In this document: positions 32,535 through 42,833 of the stretch, one piece after another
Numbering within the stretch: the stretch's first letter is position 1
Layout: each line of letters begins with the position of its first letter
Source: Ferrovaceae bacterium
Lineage (GTDB): Bacteria; Pseudomonadota; Gammaproteobacteria; Burkholderiales; Ferrovaceae
Direction: 5' to 3'
Assembly: GCA_027449685.1 (NCBI GenBank)
Contig: DAIDLC010000001.1
Coordinates: forward strand, 157,353-221,352
Length of the DNA: 64,000 bases
The notes under the pieces: model-generated
What the model was told of the DNA's origin: nothing
What the model saw: only the letters and a program-made list of their open reading frames with translations
Databases searched by the model: none
Made by a program: the position numbers and the translations under genes

Positions 32535-34049
32535 GTGAGTTTTGATTCATTGGGGTTGTCCCCCGAGCTTCTCCGCGCAGTGACCGAACAGGGCTATACC
32601 GAACCGACCCCCATTCAGGCGCAGGCCATTCCCTTGATCCTGGCAGGTCGGGACGTTCAGGCCGCCGCCCAAACGGGGACGGGCAAGACGGCCGGTTTTA
32701 CCTTGCCGATTCTGCATCGCCTGCAGCCCTTGGCGAGCAGCAGCGTTTCTCCCGCCAAACATCCCATTCGCTGTCTGGTGCTGACCCCCACACGCGAGTT
32801 GGCCGCGCAAGTTCATGCCAGCGTGCAAACCTACGGAAAATATTTGCCCTTGCGTGCCGCCGTGATTTATGGGGGCGTCAACATGAACCCACAGATCAAG
32901 GAACTGATGGCCGGTGTGGAAATCGTGGTGGCAACGCCCGGTCGCTTGCTGGACCATGTTCAGCAACGCACCATCAATTTGTCTCAAGTGGAAATTCTGG
33001 TGCTGGATGAAGCCGACCGCATGCTGGACATGGGGTTCATTCCAGACATTCGGCGCATTTTGCTCCTGTTGCCCAAGCAACGGCAAAACCTGTTGTTTTC
33101 TGCCACCTTTTCGGACGATATCAAAAAACTCTCCGGGGGCCTGTTACAGGATCCGGTCACCATCGAAGTGGCGCGTCGCAATGCCACAGCAGACCTGGTA
33201 CGGCAAGTCATTTATCCGGTGCATAAGGAGCGCAAACGCGAATTGCTGGTTCACCTGATTCGCACCGAACCAATCCCCCAGGCCATTGTGTTCATGCGCA
33301 CCAAACATGGGGCCAATCGTCTGTGCCACCAGTTGGAGCGCGAGGGGGTTTCGGCGGTCGCCATTCATAGTGACAAAACCCAGGTGCATCGCACGCGTAG
33401 TCTGGAAGAGTTCAAGACCGGCAAGGTCAGTATCCTGGTGGCCACAGATATTGCCGCCCGAGGCCTGGACATCGACCAACTACCCTTTGTGGTGAACTTC
33501 GAATTACCCCATGTTCCCGAGGATTATGTGCATCGCATAGGCCGAACGGGGCGGGCCGGCAGCACCGGACATGCCTATTCCCTGGTTTGCCCCGAAGAAG
33601 CGAAAGAATTGGCAGCCATCGAGCGCCTGATCAAAACCACGCTCGAACAAGTGCCTGTTCCTGGGTTCGACCAGCCCAGCCCAACCCCGGAGGGCATCGA
33701 TGGCAAGGGTATGCGTACTCGCACGGGATTACGCCGCCCAGGGGGGGGGAGCACTGCACGCACGCCAGGGGCTACGGTCGGGCAATCCGCGTCAAGGGCG
33801 GCATCCAGCGGGGCCGGGCAACCAATGCCCGCAACGCACGCAATGGCCGAACCCGGGTTGCAGAGATTGCAAGAGGGAGAAGCGGTGCAGGAGACGCCGG
33901 CGCCCTCCAAGGTTAGACGGGAGCCCAGCGAGCATCACCGGGGGCACTTGTCGCGCGCGCATTTTGGCCGCCCTCCCTTGGCCAGCTTGGGCAAGAAGCC
34001 CAGGGAAATTCCAGCATTGCTGGGTGGTCTGATCAAAAAGAGCACCTGA
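32535..34049 (+). CDS. rhlE: DEAD-box RNA helicase RhlE family
   Basis: [71 protein letters not shown]; probable GTG start. Confidence 0.93.
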   Translation: MSFDSLGLSPELLRAVTEQGYTEPTPIQAQAIPLILAGRDVQAAAQTGTGKTAGFTLPILHRLQPLASSSVSPAKHPIRCLVLTPTRELAAQVHASVQTYGKYLPLRAAVIYGGVNMNPQIKELMAGVEIVVATPGRLLDHVQQRTINLSQVEILVLDEADRMLDMGFIPDIRRILLLLPKQRQNLLFSATFSDDIKKLSGGLLQDPVTIEVARRNATADLVRQVIYPVHKERKRELLVHLIRTEPIPQAIVFMRTKHGANRLCHQLEREGVSAVAIHSDKTQVHRTRSLEEFKTGKVSILVATDIAARGLDIDQLPFVVNFELPHVPEDYVHRIGRTGRAGSTGHAYSLVCPEEAKELAAIERLIKTTLEQVPVPGFDQPSPTPEGIDGKGMRTRTGLRRPGGGSTARTPGATVGQSASRAASSGAGQPMPATHAMAEPGLQRLQEGEAVQETPAPSKVRREPSEHHRGHLSRAHFGRPPLASLGKKPREIPALLGGLIKKST

Positions 34050-34156
34050 ACGCGGGCTCGCAAGTCTTTTTTTCAAAGCCATGCGCTACTTTAAAATGTC
34101 CCCTGTAGGCTTGGCGCTCCGGAGTTGGTGGGAGGTGGACTCTGGAGCCTGACGTC

Positions 34157-34438
34157 GTGTATCTGGACATCCATGCTCAGCCCGGCGCCAAACAAACGGC
34201 CTATGTGGGGCCTCATGGTGATGCGTTGAAGATTCGATTGGCCGCTCAGCCCGAGGACGGCAAGGCCAATCAGGCGCTGCTGCGCTTCCTGGCGCAGGTT
34301 TTTCAGGTGCCGCTGGCGCAGGTATACCTCTGTTCGGGGCATTCCGGGCGGCGCAAGCGGGTTGCCATCACGGGCAGCGCCTTGAGTGTGGCGCAAGTAT
34401 TTGCCCTGGATCCACGCGCTCCATTAAACAAGGGCTGA
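34157..34438 (+). CDS. DUF167/YggU family protein
   Basis: LDIHAQPGAKQTAYVGPHGDALKIRLAAQPEDGKANQALLRFLAQVFQVPLAQVYLCSGHSGRRKRV. Confidence 0.9.
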   Translation: MYLDIHAQPGAKQTAYVGPHGDALKIRLAAQPEDGKANQALLRFLAQVFQVPLAQVYLCSGHSGRRKRVAITGSALSVAQVFALDPRAPLNKG

Positions 34439-34505
34439 AAGTCAAGGCTGGAATCCTCTCCAGTCTTGGGCTATATTTCATAAAACGCCCTCAAGGATTC
34501 CCATC

Positions 34506-35972
34506 ATGTCCGTTTCTTTAACTCAGGCCCAAGTGGCGGCAGCCTTGTCCCAGTGGCTTCCCCCCGGAGCCGTGCTGACCAATCCAGAAGATCTGCGGCC
34601 CTTTGAAACCGACGGATTGACGGCCTATCGGCAGTTGCCCTGGATGGTTTTGTTACCCCAGACGGAAGCGCAGGTGCAATCCATCCTCAAGTATTGTTGC
34701 GAACACCATATTCCTGTGGTGGCTCGAGGTTCGGGCACGGGGTTATCCGGTGGGGCCTTGCCCCATGCCCAGGGGGTGTTGCTTTCCATGGCCCGATTCA
34801 TGGGCATTCTGGACATCGACCCTTTGGCTCGAACCGCCCGGGTACAACCCGGCGTGCGCAACCTGGCCATTTCCGAGGCAGTGGCTCCCATGGGGTTATA
34901 CTATGCCCCCGATCCTTCCTCCCAAATTGCCTGCAGCATTGGGGGTAACGTGGCCGAGAACTCCGGTGGCGTCCACTGCCTGAAATATGGCTTGACCTTG
35001 CATAATGTTCTCAAGGTCCGGGCGGTGACCATGGCGGGCGAGCTCATCGAACTGGGGGCACAGGCCCTGGATGGCCCGGGTTATGACCTGCTGGCACTGA
35101 TTACCGGGAGCGAGGGGTTGTTGGCGGTGATTACCGAAGTGACGGTCAAATTGCTTCCCAAACCGCAACGGGCCCAGGCCATTCTGGCGGCCTTCGACGA
35201 TATCGAAAAGGCTGGGCATGCGGTGGCCCAAATCATTGCCCAAGGAATCATCCCTGCAGGCCTGGAGATGATGGACGGACCGGCAACGCGGGCTGCAGAA
35301 GCCTTCGTGCACGCCAGTTATCCCCTGGAAGCAGAAGCCGTACTGATTTGTGAATCCGATGGTACACCGGAAGAGGTCAGCGACGAGATGGGGCGTATGA
35401 AAGCCATTCTGGAAGCCAGCGGAGCCATTGAAATTCGCTATTCGCAGGACGAGGCCGAGCGCCTTAAATTCTGGGCTGGGCGCAAAGCCGCATTTCCGGC
35501 GGTGGGGCGTTTGTCTCCCGACTATTACTGTATTGACGGCACCATCCCCCGACGTTTTTTGGCACCAGTGCTCAAACGCATCTATGAAATGTCGCGTGAG
35601 TTTGGTCTGGAAGTGGCCAATGTGTTCCATGCGGGGGATGGCAATCTGCACCCCCTCATCCTCTTCGATGCGGCCAAAGAGGGCGAATTTGAACGTACTG
35701 AAGCCTTTGCTGGCAAAATTCTCGAACTCTGCGTGGAAGTGGGGGGAACGATTACGGGCGAACATGGGGTTGGGGTAGAAAAGATCAACCAGATGTGTGT
35801 TCAATTCAGCCCCGAGGAACTGGAAGTGTTCCGCGCCGTCAAGGCCGCCTTCGATCCCCAGGGATTGCTCAACCCGGGTAAAGCCATTCCCACCTTGCAC
35901 CGCTGCGCTGAATGGGGAGGAATGCACGTGCACCATAACCAGTTGCCCCATCCCGAGCTGCCGCGTTTTTGA
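34506..35972 (+). CDS. glcD: Glycolate oxidase subunit GlcD (FAD-linked oxidase)
   Basis: RGSGTGLSGGALPHAQGVLLSMARF...SIGGNVAENSGGVHCLKYGLT; followed by glcE and glcF. Confidence 0.93.
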   Translation: MSVSLTQAQVAAALSQWLPPGAVLTNPEDLRPFETDGLTAYRQLPWMVLLPQTEAQVQSILKYCCEHHIPVVARGSGTGLSGGALPHAQGVLLSMARFMGILDIDPLARTARVQPGVRNLAISEAVAPMGLYYAPDPSSQIACSIGGNVAENSGGVHCLKYGLTLHNVLKVRAVTMAGELIELGAQALDGPGYDLLALITGSEGLLAVITEVTVKLLPKPQRAQAILAAFDDIEKAGHAVAQIIAQGIIPAGLEMMDGPATRAAEAFVHASYPLEAEAVLICESDGTPEEVSDEMGRMKAILEASGAIEIRYSQDEAERLKFWAGRKAAFPAVGRLSPDYYCIDGTIPRRFLAPVLKRIYEMSREFGLEVANVFHAGDGNLHPLILFDAAKEGEFERTEAFAGKILELCVEVGGTITGEHGVGVEKINQMCVQFSPEELEVFRAVKAAFDPQGLLNPGKAIPTLHRCAEWGGMHVHHNQLPHPELPRF

Positions 35973-36051
35973 TCACACCATGACACGGTCTTCTCATGCG
36001 TACTGTTTTTCCTGGCTTTTGTGTTGTGACAGGTTTTCCTGAAGGATCGGA

Positions 36052-37107
36052 TTGTTGATGAATGCTATTTTTCAGTCGTTGCAGGATCAGATTCGTTCGG
36101 CCCATGCGCTCCAGTTGCCCTTGCGCATCGGTGGGGGAGGGAGCAAGCATTTCTGGGTTCGCCCGCAAGGTTCTCAAGTGCTGGATATGCGCTTGTATAC
36201 CGGCGTGGTGGATTATCAACCCAGCGAACTGGTGTTGACGGTACGGGCCGGGACCAGCCTGTCGGATATCGAACATTTGCTGGATCAGCAGGGGCAGATG
36301 CTGGGGTTTGAGCCGCCTCATTTTGGACCGGATGCCACCATTGGTGGCACCCTGGCCTGTGGCTTGTCGGGACCGCGCCGAGCCAGCGTGGGCTCGGCAC
36401 GGGACTTCGTACTGGGGGTGCGCATACTGGATGGATTGGGGCGTGATCTGTCCTTTGGGGGGCGGGTGATCAAGAATGTGGCCGGGTTCGATGTGTCTCG
36501 CCTCATGGTGGGGGCCTGGGGGACTCTTGGTGCGTTGATGGAAGTATCTCTCAAGGTGCTTCCCAAACCTCCTTTCGAGACCACCCTGGAATGGGCCATG
36601 ACGGAACTGGAAGCCTTGGAGTCCATGAATCAATGGGCCGGGCAACCCTTGCCTCTGTCGGCCACCAGCTATCAGAATGGCCGCTTGCGAGTTCGCTTGT
36701 CTGGTGCTGAGGTGGCCGTGCGCGCTGCCATGTGCCATCTGGGGGGGGAAGTAATTCCGGAGGGACCCGCCTGGTGGCTGCAGGTACGGGAACAGCGCGC
36801 TGCCGGGTTTAGCGCGCAGCGTCCCCTATGGCGCTTAAGCGTGCGCAGCAATGCGCCCCCGCTGGGATTTTCTGGCGCCGTGTTGACGGAGTGGGGGGGA
36901 AGCCTGCGCTGGATTGCCTCTGACCATGCCCCCGCACAATTACAACGGGCAGCGCAAGAGGCGGGCGGTCATGCCCTGTTGTTTCGCGGGGGCGACCCCT
37001 TTCGTCCCTTGGGGCATCCCCTGGATCCAGTGCTCATGAACATTAATAAAAACATTAAACAAGTCTTTGATCCGAATAATATATTAAACCAGGGTTTAGG
37101 GGTTTGA
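36052..37107 (+). CDS. glcE: Glycolate oxidase subunit GlcE
   Basis: LRIGGGGSKHFWVRPQGSQVLDMRLYTGVVDYQPSELVLTVRAGTSLSDIE; ATIGGTLACGLSGPRRASVGSARDFVLG. Confidence 0.92.
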   Translation: MLMNAIFQSLQDQIRSAHALQLPLRIGGGGSKHFWVRPQGSQVLDMRLYTGVVDYQPSELVLTVRAGTSLSDIEHLLDQQGQMLGFEPPHFGPDATIGGTLACGLSGPRRASVGSARDFVLGVRILDGLGRDLSFGGRVIKNVAGFDVSRLMVGAWGTLGALMEVSLKVLPKPPFETTLEWAMTELEALESMNQWAGQPLPLSATSYQNGRLRVRLSGAEVAVRAAMCHLGGEVIPEGPAWWLQVREQRAAGFSAQRPLWRLSVRSNAPPLGFSGAVLTEWGGSLRWIASDHAPAQLQRAAQEAGGHALLFRGGDPFRPLGHPLDPVLMNINKNIKQVFDPNNILNQGLGV

Positions 37108-37142
37108 AGCCCTGTCCCCTTTCTTGAAGCGTATAACCATCC

Positions 37143-38408
37143 ATGTTTGCTGAACTGACTCCCGAGTTTTTGGCAACCCCAGAGGGCACCGAAGCACAAC
37201 GCATTTTGCGTGCTTGCGTGCATTGTGGGTTTTGCTTGGCCACCTGTCCCACCTATCAATTGCTGGGGGACGAGTTGGACAGTCCCCGGGGCCGTATCTA
37301 CCTGATGAAGGGGATGTTTGAAGGGCAACCCGTATCAGGCTTGACCCAGCATCACCTGGATCGTTGTCTAACTTGTCGGGCTTGTGAAACCACGTGCCCC
37401 TCCGGCGTTCAGTACGGAAAACTGGTGGACATTGGACGTCATTATCTGGAGCAACGCCAGCCCCGCAGCACACAGGATCACTTCAAGCGCACGGCTCTAA
37501 AAACGGTATTGACCTCTCCCTGGCTGTTCAAACCGCTTCTGGCGGCAGGGCGCTTGGTGCGAGCGCTATTACCCGAGCCCTTGCGCAACAAATTGCCCAT
37601 GCGCCAACCGGCCGGATTGCGTCCTGTGTCCAGACATTCACGGCGCATGTTGTTGCTGGAGGGTTGCGTGCAGCCGGATCTGGCGCCCAATATCAACACG
37701 GCCACGGCCCGGGTGTTGGACCGTTTAGGTATTACGGTCTTTTCTGTCCCCAAAGCGGGCTGTTGCGGGGCGCTGGCGCACCATCTGGCGGACGAGTCTG
37801 CGGCGCGCCTGGCCATGCAACGCAACATAGATGCCTGGTGGCCGCACGTAACCCAGGGGGTGGAGGCCATCGTCATGACGGCCAGCGGTTGTGGTACACA
37901 GGTGAAAGACTACGGGTACCAGTTGCGCCATGATCCGCTCTACGCTGAGCGGGCCAGCCAGATTTCGGCCTTGACACGGGACTTGTCCGAAGTCCTGCTC
38001 AAGGAACTGGAGGGAACGCCAGAGGAACGTCGTTTGTCGCTGCAAAGTCTGGGATTGCGCAGCGCCTCAAGTGCGCCGCGGATTGCTTTTCACGCGCCCT
38101 GTACCCTGCAGCATGGGCAGAAACTGAAGGGTGTGGTCGAGCAACTCCTGACGGCGGCCGGGGCGCAATTGACTCCAGTGCCCGATGCGCATCTGTGCTG
38201 TGGCTCTGCGGGGACTTACTCCTTGCTGCAACCCGAACTCTCCCACCGACTTCAAGCCAATAAGATCAAGGCCTTGACCAGCGGCCATCCAGAACTGATC
38301 TTGACAGCCAATATCGGGTGTCTTACGCATCTGGCAGCCGGTTCTCCCACTCCGGTGCGCCATTGGGTGGAATGGCTGGATACCTGTCTGACTCCTTCGG
38401 GGATGTAA
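37143..38408 (+). CDS. glcF: Glycolate oxidase iron-sulfur subunit GlcF
   Basis: CVHCGFCLATCPTY and CLTCRACETTCPSGV ferredoxin motifs; CCGALAHHL, CCGSAGTYS. Confidence 0.94.
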   Translation: MFAELTPEFLATPEGTEAQRILRACVHCGFCLATCPTYQLLGDELDSPRGRIYLMKGMFEGQPVSGLTQHHLDRCLTCRACETTCPSGVQYGKLVDIGRHYLEQRQPRSTQDHFKRTALKTVLTSPWLFKPLLAAGRLVRALLPEPLRNKLPMRQPAGLRPVSRHSRRMLLLEGCVQPDLAPNINTATARVLDRLGITVFSVPKAGCCGALAHHLADESAARLAMQRNIDAWWPHVTQGVEAIVMTASGCGTQVKDYGYQLRHDPLYAERASQISALTRDLSEVLLKELEGTPEERRLSLQSLGLRSASSAPRIAFHAPCTLQHGQKLKGVVEQLLTAAGAQLTPVPDAHLCCGSAGTYSLLQPELSHRLQANKIKALTSGHPELILTANIGCLTHLAAGSPTPVRHWVEWLDTCLTPSGM

Positions 38409-38428
38409 GCGGGTTATGCAGTGTTCGT

Positions 38429-39334
38429 TCAGGCGGGGGCCGTTGGGGCGGTGGCCAAACGTACGGCTAAAAAGTCGATCAGAACACGAATGCGGTGTGG
38501 AATCAGCCGATTGCTGGGCAATACCACATACACCCCCAGGGGTGCGGCAGGAAATTCCGTCAAAATCTCCACCAGTTTGCCTTCGGCAATCCAGGATGCA
38601 GCAGTAAAGATGGGTTCATGAGCGATCCCCATGCCGGCAGCCGCAGCACGCAGCAACATGACGCCATTATTGGCCCGCAGGTGCGAACGGATGGGAAAGG
38701 GCGTGAGCTTTCCTTGCTCCATCAGCTCCCAGTGCTGTGCGGAAGTACGGGAGGCGGTATATCCCAGACAGGCATGATGAATCAATTCGCGGGGATGTTG
38801 GGGGGTGCCATGACGCGCCAGATAGCCGGGGGAGGCCAACACCAGCATGCGGCTGACGGCTAATCGGCGTGCCACCACTTCCGGTGCCAGACGGGGCGTG
38901 ATGCGCACCGCCAGGTCGATGCCCTCCTGGATTAAATCGGAAAACTGATCGGAAAACTGCAGATCCAGCTCTACTTCAGGGTATGCGGCGCTGAATTCCA
39001 GCAGGGGGCCGGACAAATGTTCCAGGCTGTAATGCAGCGGCAGGCTGAGCCGGATCAGGCCCCTGGGGACTTGCTGCTTATCCGCCAGGCCCGATTCGGC
39101 CTCATCCACCAGATTGAGTATGACCCGACAGCGTTCAAGATAGAGGGCTCCGCTGGAGGTGAGAGACAGACTGCGCGTACTGCGGGCCAGCAGGCGCGTG
39201 CCCAGTCGTGTCTCGAGCGCGGCCACTTGACGGGTGACCACAGAGCGCGCCACCCCCATTTGCTGGGCCACCGCAGAAAAACTGCCCAGCTCGGACACCC
39301 GGACAAACAGCCGCATCGCCTGTAAGGAGTCCAT
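38429..39334 (-). CDS. LysR-family transcriptional regulator
   Basis: MDSLQAMRLFVRVSELGSFSAVAQQMGVARSVVTRQVAALETRLGTRLLARSTRSLSLT. Confidence 0.92.
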   Translation of the reverse strand: MDSLQAMRLFVRVSELGSFSAVAQQMGVARSVVTRQVAALETRLGTRLLARSTRSLSLTSSGALYLERCRVILNLVDEAESGLADKQQVPRGLIRLSLPLHYSLEHLSGPLLEFSAAYPEVELDLQFSDQFSDLIQEGIDLAVRITPRLAPEVVARRLAVSRMLVLASPGYLARHGTPQHPRELIHHACLGYTASRTSAQHWELMEQGKLTPFPIRSHLRANNGVMLLRAAAAGMGIAHEPIFTAASWIAEGKLVEILTEFPAAPLGVYVVLPSNRLIPHRIRVLIDFLAVRLATAPTAPA

Positions 39335-39370
39335 GCCACGCGCGCCTGATGAAGCTCGTGAAAAGACAGG

Positions 39371-39994
39371 TTAGGCGTGTTTGGTGCCGCAACGTTCTTG
39401 CATTTGCTGGCTCAGGTGCACCAGAAATTGCAAGGAATGAATCGTGTCCGCATCCGTCAAGGTGTGCCACAGGCTACCCAAGCCGCCCATTGCGGGTGTT
39501 TCCCGACTCTTGCGGGCCGCAGATTCCAGGCAGGACAATAGGCTGGCAATCATGTCCAGGCGATCGAGCAAGGCGGGCAGGGTATTGGCAATTTTTTCCA
39601 GGGTGCCAGTGGATTGCAGGCGTTCCAGCATCTCTACCAGGCGACCGGCACCACCCCGGTTGAGCCGATCCATCAGGGATAAGCCTTCGCCCACAGTTTC
39701 CGCCAGTCGGCCCACCATTTCATCGGTAAGCGCGTCCTGGGCCGAGTGGTACACCCGGGCCAATTGGGCCAGGCGTTCCAGATCGCCGTTGTTGATCATC
39801 TCGGCCAAGGTGGGAATGGCCCGGGCCAGGCCTGCGCGCCCGGCCTTGTCTACCAGATCCAGGGCCTCGGCCGCCGAACCGGCCAAACGCCCCACCATTT
39901 CATCGCTCAGTGAATCGCGGGCGGCGCACACCAGGCGCTCCAGCTCCAGGGATTCCAGAGGGCTTGTGGTATTGGTTTCAGCATTCATGCGCAA
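39371..39994 (-). CDS. DUF1641 domain protein with internal repeat
   Basis: Two copies of (S/T)DEMVGRLA..(A/V).E.L.L(V/M)D; downstream of an SQR-like flavoprotein. Confidence 0.75.
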   Translation of the reverse strand: MRMNAETNTTSPLESLELERLVCAARDSLSDEMVGRLAGSAAEALDLVDKAGRAGLARAIPTLAEMINNGDLERLAQLARVYHSAQDALTDEMVGRLAETVGEGLSLMDRLNRGGAGRLVEMLERLQSTGTLEKIANTLPALLDRLDMIASLLSCLESAARKSRETPAMGGLGSLWHTLTDADTIHSLQFLVHLSQQMQERCGTKHA

Positions 39995-40003
39995 GCCCTC
40001 CGG

Positions 40004-41137
40004 TTATAAAAGGCCACGGGCCGAAACCCAGTAGAGTTTGTTATAGGCCATCTTGAACCAATGCACGGCTTTGGTGGGTGCCTTGGGGTCGGGTGGGGTT
40101 TGGTAGTTGAACATGGCATAGGTGGCTCGGTCCTTGCCGGCTTCGATGAAACAGAACACCTTGCCGTCATATTCGCGTACGGGCACACCCATCTTGACGA
40201 TGGCGGCAATGTTCTCGCCCAGGGTATCGGCCTCGAAATGCGCTGTGGAGCCTGCTTTGCTGATGGGAATGTTGGTGGTGTCACCGCACACGTACACGTT
40301 GTCGTACCCCTCCAGCGTGAGTTTGGTGCGATGGGTGGGAAGCCAGCCATTTTGCCCCAGTTGGTTTTTTTCCAGAACCTCCATCCCCTTGTGGGCCGGA
40401 ATCGAGATGAGCAGATCGTAGGGAATGTCCACGCCTTCCTCGCTGCGCACCACCTGGTTGGCACCGTCTACCTCTTTGAGGTTGAAAAAGGTGTCGTAGG
40501 TGATTCCCAGGCGGTCCATCTCGGGAGCCGCCCATTTGGCCACGTTTTCCAGGCTATGCACCCGATTGATGGGATAGGTGTAATGCAGTTGCACCTTGTC
40601 GGAGAGCCCCCGGTCCTTGAAATAATCATGCAGCATGAAAGTGATTTCCAAAGGGGCCATGGGGCATTTGTGCGGAACTCCCACGGTAACGACTACCTTT
40701 CCGCCCGTAAAGGACTGCAGGCGCTTGAACATTTTCAGGGCACTGGCTTCGGTGTAGAAGGTTTCCGCATGTTCGCTCAAACCGGGAATGCCTTCCGGAT
40801 ACATGCGCGACCCGGTGGCAATGACCAGGATGTCGTAACCGAAGGTTTTGCCGCTTTGGGTGATGACGCGCTGCTGGTCCAACTCGAAGTGTTCCACAGG
40901 GTCCACATGAAACTGGATGCTGGGTTCCAGAAGGCTGGCCTGATCCCGGTACAGTTCGTCGGGGGTGGTGCGACCCACCGCCAGATAGAGCAGGCCAGGC
41001 TGATACATATGCTTGTCCGAGGCGGAGAGCATGGTGATCTGCGCTTTTCCGGACTTTAATTCCTGGGGCAAGCGCCGGGCCAGATTGTTGGCCAGAATGG
41101 TTCCTGCCATGCCCCCACCGATGATCAATATTTTCAT
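40004..41137 (-). CDS. Sulfide:quinone oxidoreductase-like FAD-dependent pyridine nucleotide-disulfide oxidoreductase
   Basis: MKILIIGGGMAGTILANNLARRLP; VATGSRMYPEGIPGL; VPHKCPMAPLEITFMLHDYF; YVCGDTTNIPISKAGSTAHFEADTL. Confidence 0.85.
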   Translation of the reverse strand: MKILIIGGGMAGTILANNLARRLPQELKSGKAQITMLSASDKHMYQPGLLYLAVGRTTPDELYRDQASLLEPSIQFHVDPVEHFELDQQRVITQSGKTFGYDILVIATGSRMYPEGIPGLSEHAETFYTEASALKMFKRLQSFTGGKVVVTVGVPHKCPMAPLEITFMLHDYFKDRGLSDKVQLHYTYPINRVHSLENVAKWAAPEMDRLGITYDTFFNLKEVDGANQVVRSEEGVDIPYDLLISIPAHKGMEVLEKNQLGQNGWLPTHRTKLTLEGYDNVYVCGDTTNIPISKAGSTAHFEADTLGENIAAIVKMGVPVREYDGKVFCFIEAGKDRATYAMFNYQTPPDPKAPTKAVHWFKMAYNKLYWVSARGLL

Positions 41138-41206
41138 GATGACGCTCCCCCTTGGATGGTTTGTTTTGTGTGAACCCCAGGCCGTGTCTGGTGGTTCCAG
41201 GTAGAT

Positions 41207-41437
41207 CTATTTGGTCTTGCGTACCAGAATATGCCATACCCCTTCTGATTCGGTTGTGGACAGATAGGCATGCCCCACCTTTTTGACCCACTCTGGAATG
41301 TCATTGGCGGAACCTTTGTCGGTGGACAGGACTTCCAGTTCATCCCCAACTTGAGAATTCTTTAGTGCCACGATCAACTCCATGAGCGGACCCGGGCAAA
41401 AACTGCCTCGGCCATCCACGATTTTGCGTTCAGCCAT
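41207..41437 (-). CDS. TusA/SirA-like sulfurtransferase family protein
   Basis: MAERKIVDGRGSFCPGPLMELIVALKNSQVGDELEVLSTDKGSANDIPEWVKKVGH; CPGPL motif. Confidence 0.88.
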   Translation of the reverse strand: MAERKIVDGRGSFCPGPLMELIVALKNSQVGDELEVLSTDKGSANDIPEWVKKVGHAYLSTTESEGVWHILVRKTK

Positions 41438-41461
41438 GGTTCAATTCCCTTCCTGTTAGCA

Positions 41462-41848
41462 TTAAAACGTCCAGATTTGCCCACCCCGCGCGTCATCCAA
41501 AAACTTGGTCAGCCCGGTAGCAGGCTGCAGCCAAGGTTCCAGCTGGTCTTGCTCCAAGGCCAACACATCCATGGCCATGGAACAGGGAAAAATTTTGGCG
41601 TCGCCCAATTCCACCGCTTGCTGAAACAACCCCTTGAAAGAGGGAATATTTTTGGTGCCCATCAATTGCCCCATGGGGCCCTCGGGCGCCGGTATCCTGG
41701 TGTCCCCCCGAGTGAAAAACCCCAACGCATTCATGGACAGAAACACGAGTACTTCCTGTCCACTGACTGCCCCCACCGAAGCCACCATGGCCGCCATTTG
41801 CAGGCGTTCTAGCGAATCGGAAACAACAACGACGCAGAGTTTGCTCAT
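41462..41848 (-). CDS. DsrE/DrsE2-like sulfur-carrier family protein
   Basis: VVVVSDSLERLQMAAMVASVGAVSGQEVLVFLSMNALGFF...AKIFPCSMAMDVLAL. Confidence 0.8.
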   Translation of the reverse strand: MSKLCVVVVSDSLERLQMAAMVASVGAVSGQEVLVFLSMNALGFFTRGDTRIPAPEGPMGQLMGTKNIPSFKGLFQQAVELGDAKIFPCSMAMDVLALEQDQLEPWLQPATGLTKFLDDARGGQIWTF

Positions 41849-42012
41849 GATACTCTCCTCCTGAAAGGCTTGGCGACCGGTTGTGATTGAACGAGGGTTG
41901 CAGCGTGCGATAAGCGCTCACGGAGCGATCAGGCAATCAGAAAAGGGCTCTGGCCAATGAATAGGGGGATTTTGCATCGCTTTGGTGCCGCTTGCAACTG
42001 GCAACCATAGCG

Positions 42013-42038
42013 AAAAAAATCCCTGCACGGGGCAGGGA
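42013..42038 (-). terminator. Rho-independent terminator downstream of the second c4-type cytochrome gene
   Basis: Minus strand: CCCTGCcccgtGCAGGG followed by ATTTTTTT. Confidence 0.8.
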
Positions 42039-42115
42039 CTGAACGGCGGCCAGCCAACAAAGGCTGCGGCACGACCTTCAACGGTTCACCGGGGGGCAAG
42101 CCCCCGGTGACACGC

Positions 42116-42826
42116 TTACTTGAGGGTTTGCAGATAAGCGGCTACAGCATGTTTTTGGTGGTCATCCAGACCGTGGGCGATGCCTTCCATGGCCACCCCG
42201 TGCGGACGTTCCAGATCATCATCCTTGGCGTTGTTATTTTCCTTTTCCTCCACCATTTCATCGGAGTTGAAGGCCATCAACTGCTTGTAGAGATAATCCT
42301 GATGCTGTCCAGCCAGGCGGGGAATGGGGCCATTGCCTTCGGCGTTGGAACCATGACAGCCCATACAGGCGGGCACACCCTTGTCCAGATTGCCTTCGTT
42401 GAAAATCTTGGCGCCTTCCGCTGCCAGGGCAGGGTTGACGGGATTGGGATTGGCCCGGGTAGGTTGCTTGGAGTAATACGTGGCCAATTCCTCGATCTGC
42501 TTGGGCGTAAAGTTACGCGCAATGCCCCACATCATGTCCTGAGCTGCAGGGTCCTTGCGGGTATGCTCGTGAAACTCGGTCATTTCCGCCACCAGATAAT
42601 CCTTCTGCTGGCCCGCCAGATTGGGGAAGGTGGGGTTGACGGAGTTGCCATTGACATTGCTGCCCACTTCGCCATGACAAATCGAACAGACCTGCTGCGC
42701 CAGGGTGTTACCCGAAACGGCTGGGTTGCCCAGATTGCGGCTCTTGTCGAGCCCCGTGGAACATGCCCCCAACGCCAGTGAAATGGCGGACAGGGTCAGA
42801 ACTTTTGCGATATGTTTCATATTCAT
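42116..42826 (-). CDS. Diheme c4-type cytochrome (copy B)
   Basis: Signal/lipobox-like MKHIAKVLTLSAISLALGACSTG; two CXXCH motifs: CSICHGEVGS and CMGCHGSNAEGNGPIPRLAGQHQDYLYKQL. Confidence 0.88.
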   Translation of the reverse strand: MNMKHIAKVLTLSAISLALGACSTGLDKSRNLGNPAVSGNTLAQQVCSICHGEVGSNVNGNSVNPTFPNLAGQQKDYLVAEMTEFHEHTRKDPAAQDMMWGIARNFTPKQIEELATYYSKQPTRANPNPVNPALAAEGAKIFNEGNLDKGVPACMGCHGSNAEGNGPIPRLAGQHQDYLYKQLMAFNSDEMVEEKENNNAKDDDLERPHGVAMEGIAHGLDDHQKHAVAAYLQTLK

Positions 42827-42833
42827 CCCCTAT

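Noticed and set aside
40061-41059. 332-aa + strand ORF opposite the SQR-like gene
   Set aside because: Antisense shadow ORF; the opposite strand has clear FAD-binding motifs.
42084-42112. GC-rich hairpin CACCGGGGGGCAAGCCCCCGGTG as a separate regulatory element
   Set aside because: It lies just after the copy B cytochrome stop without a T-run; probably part of the 3' end ahead of the clear terminator at 42013-42038.
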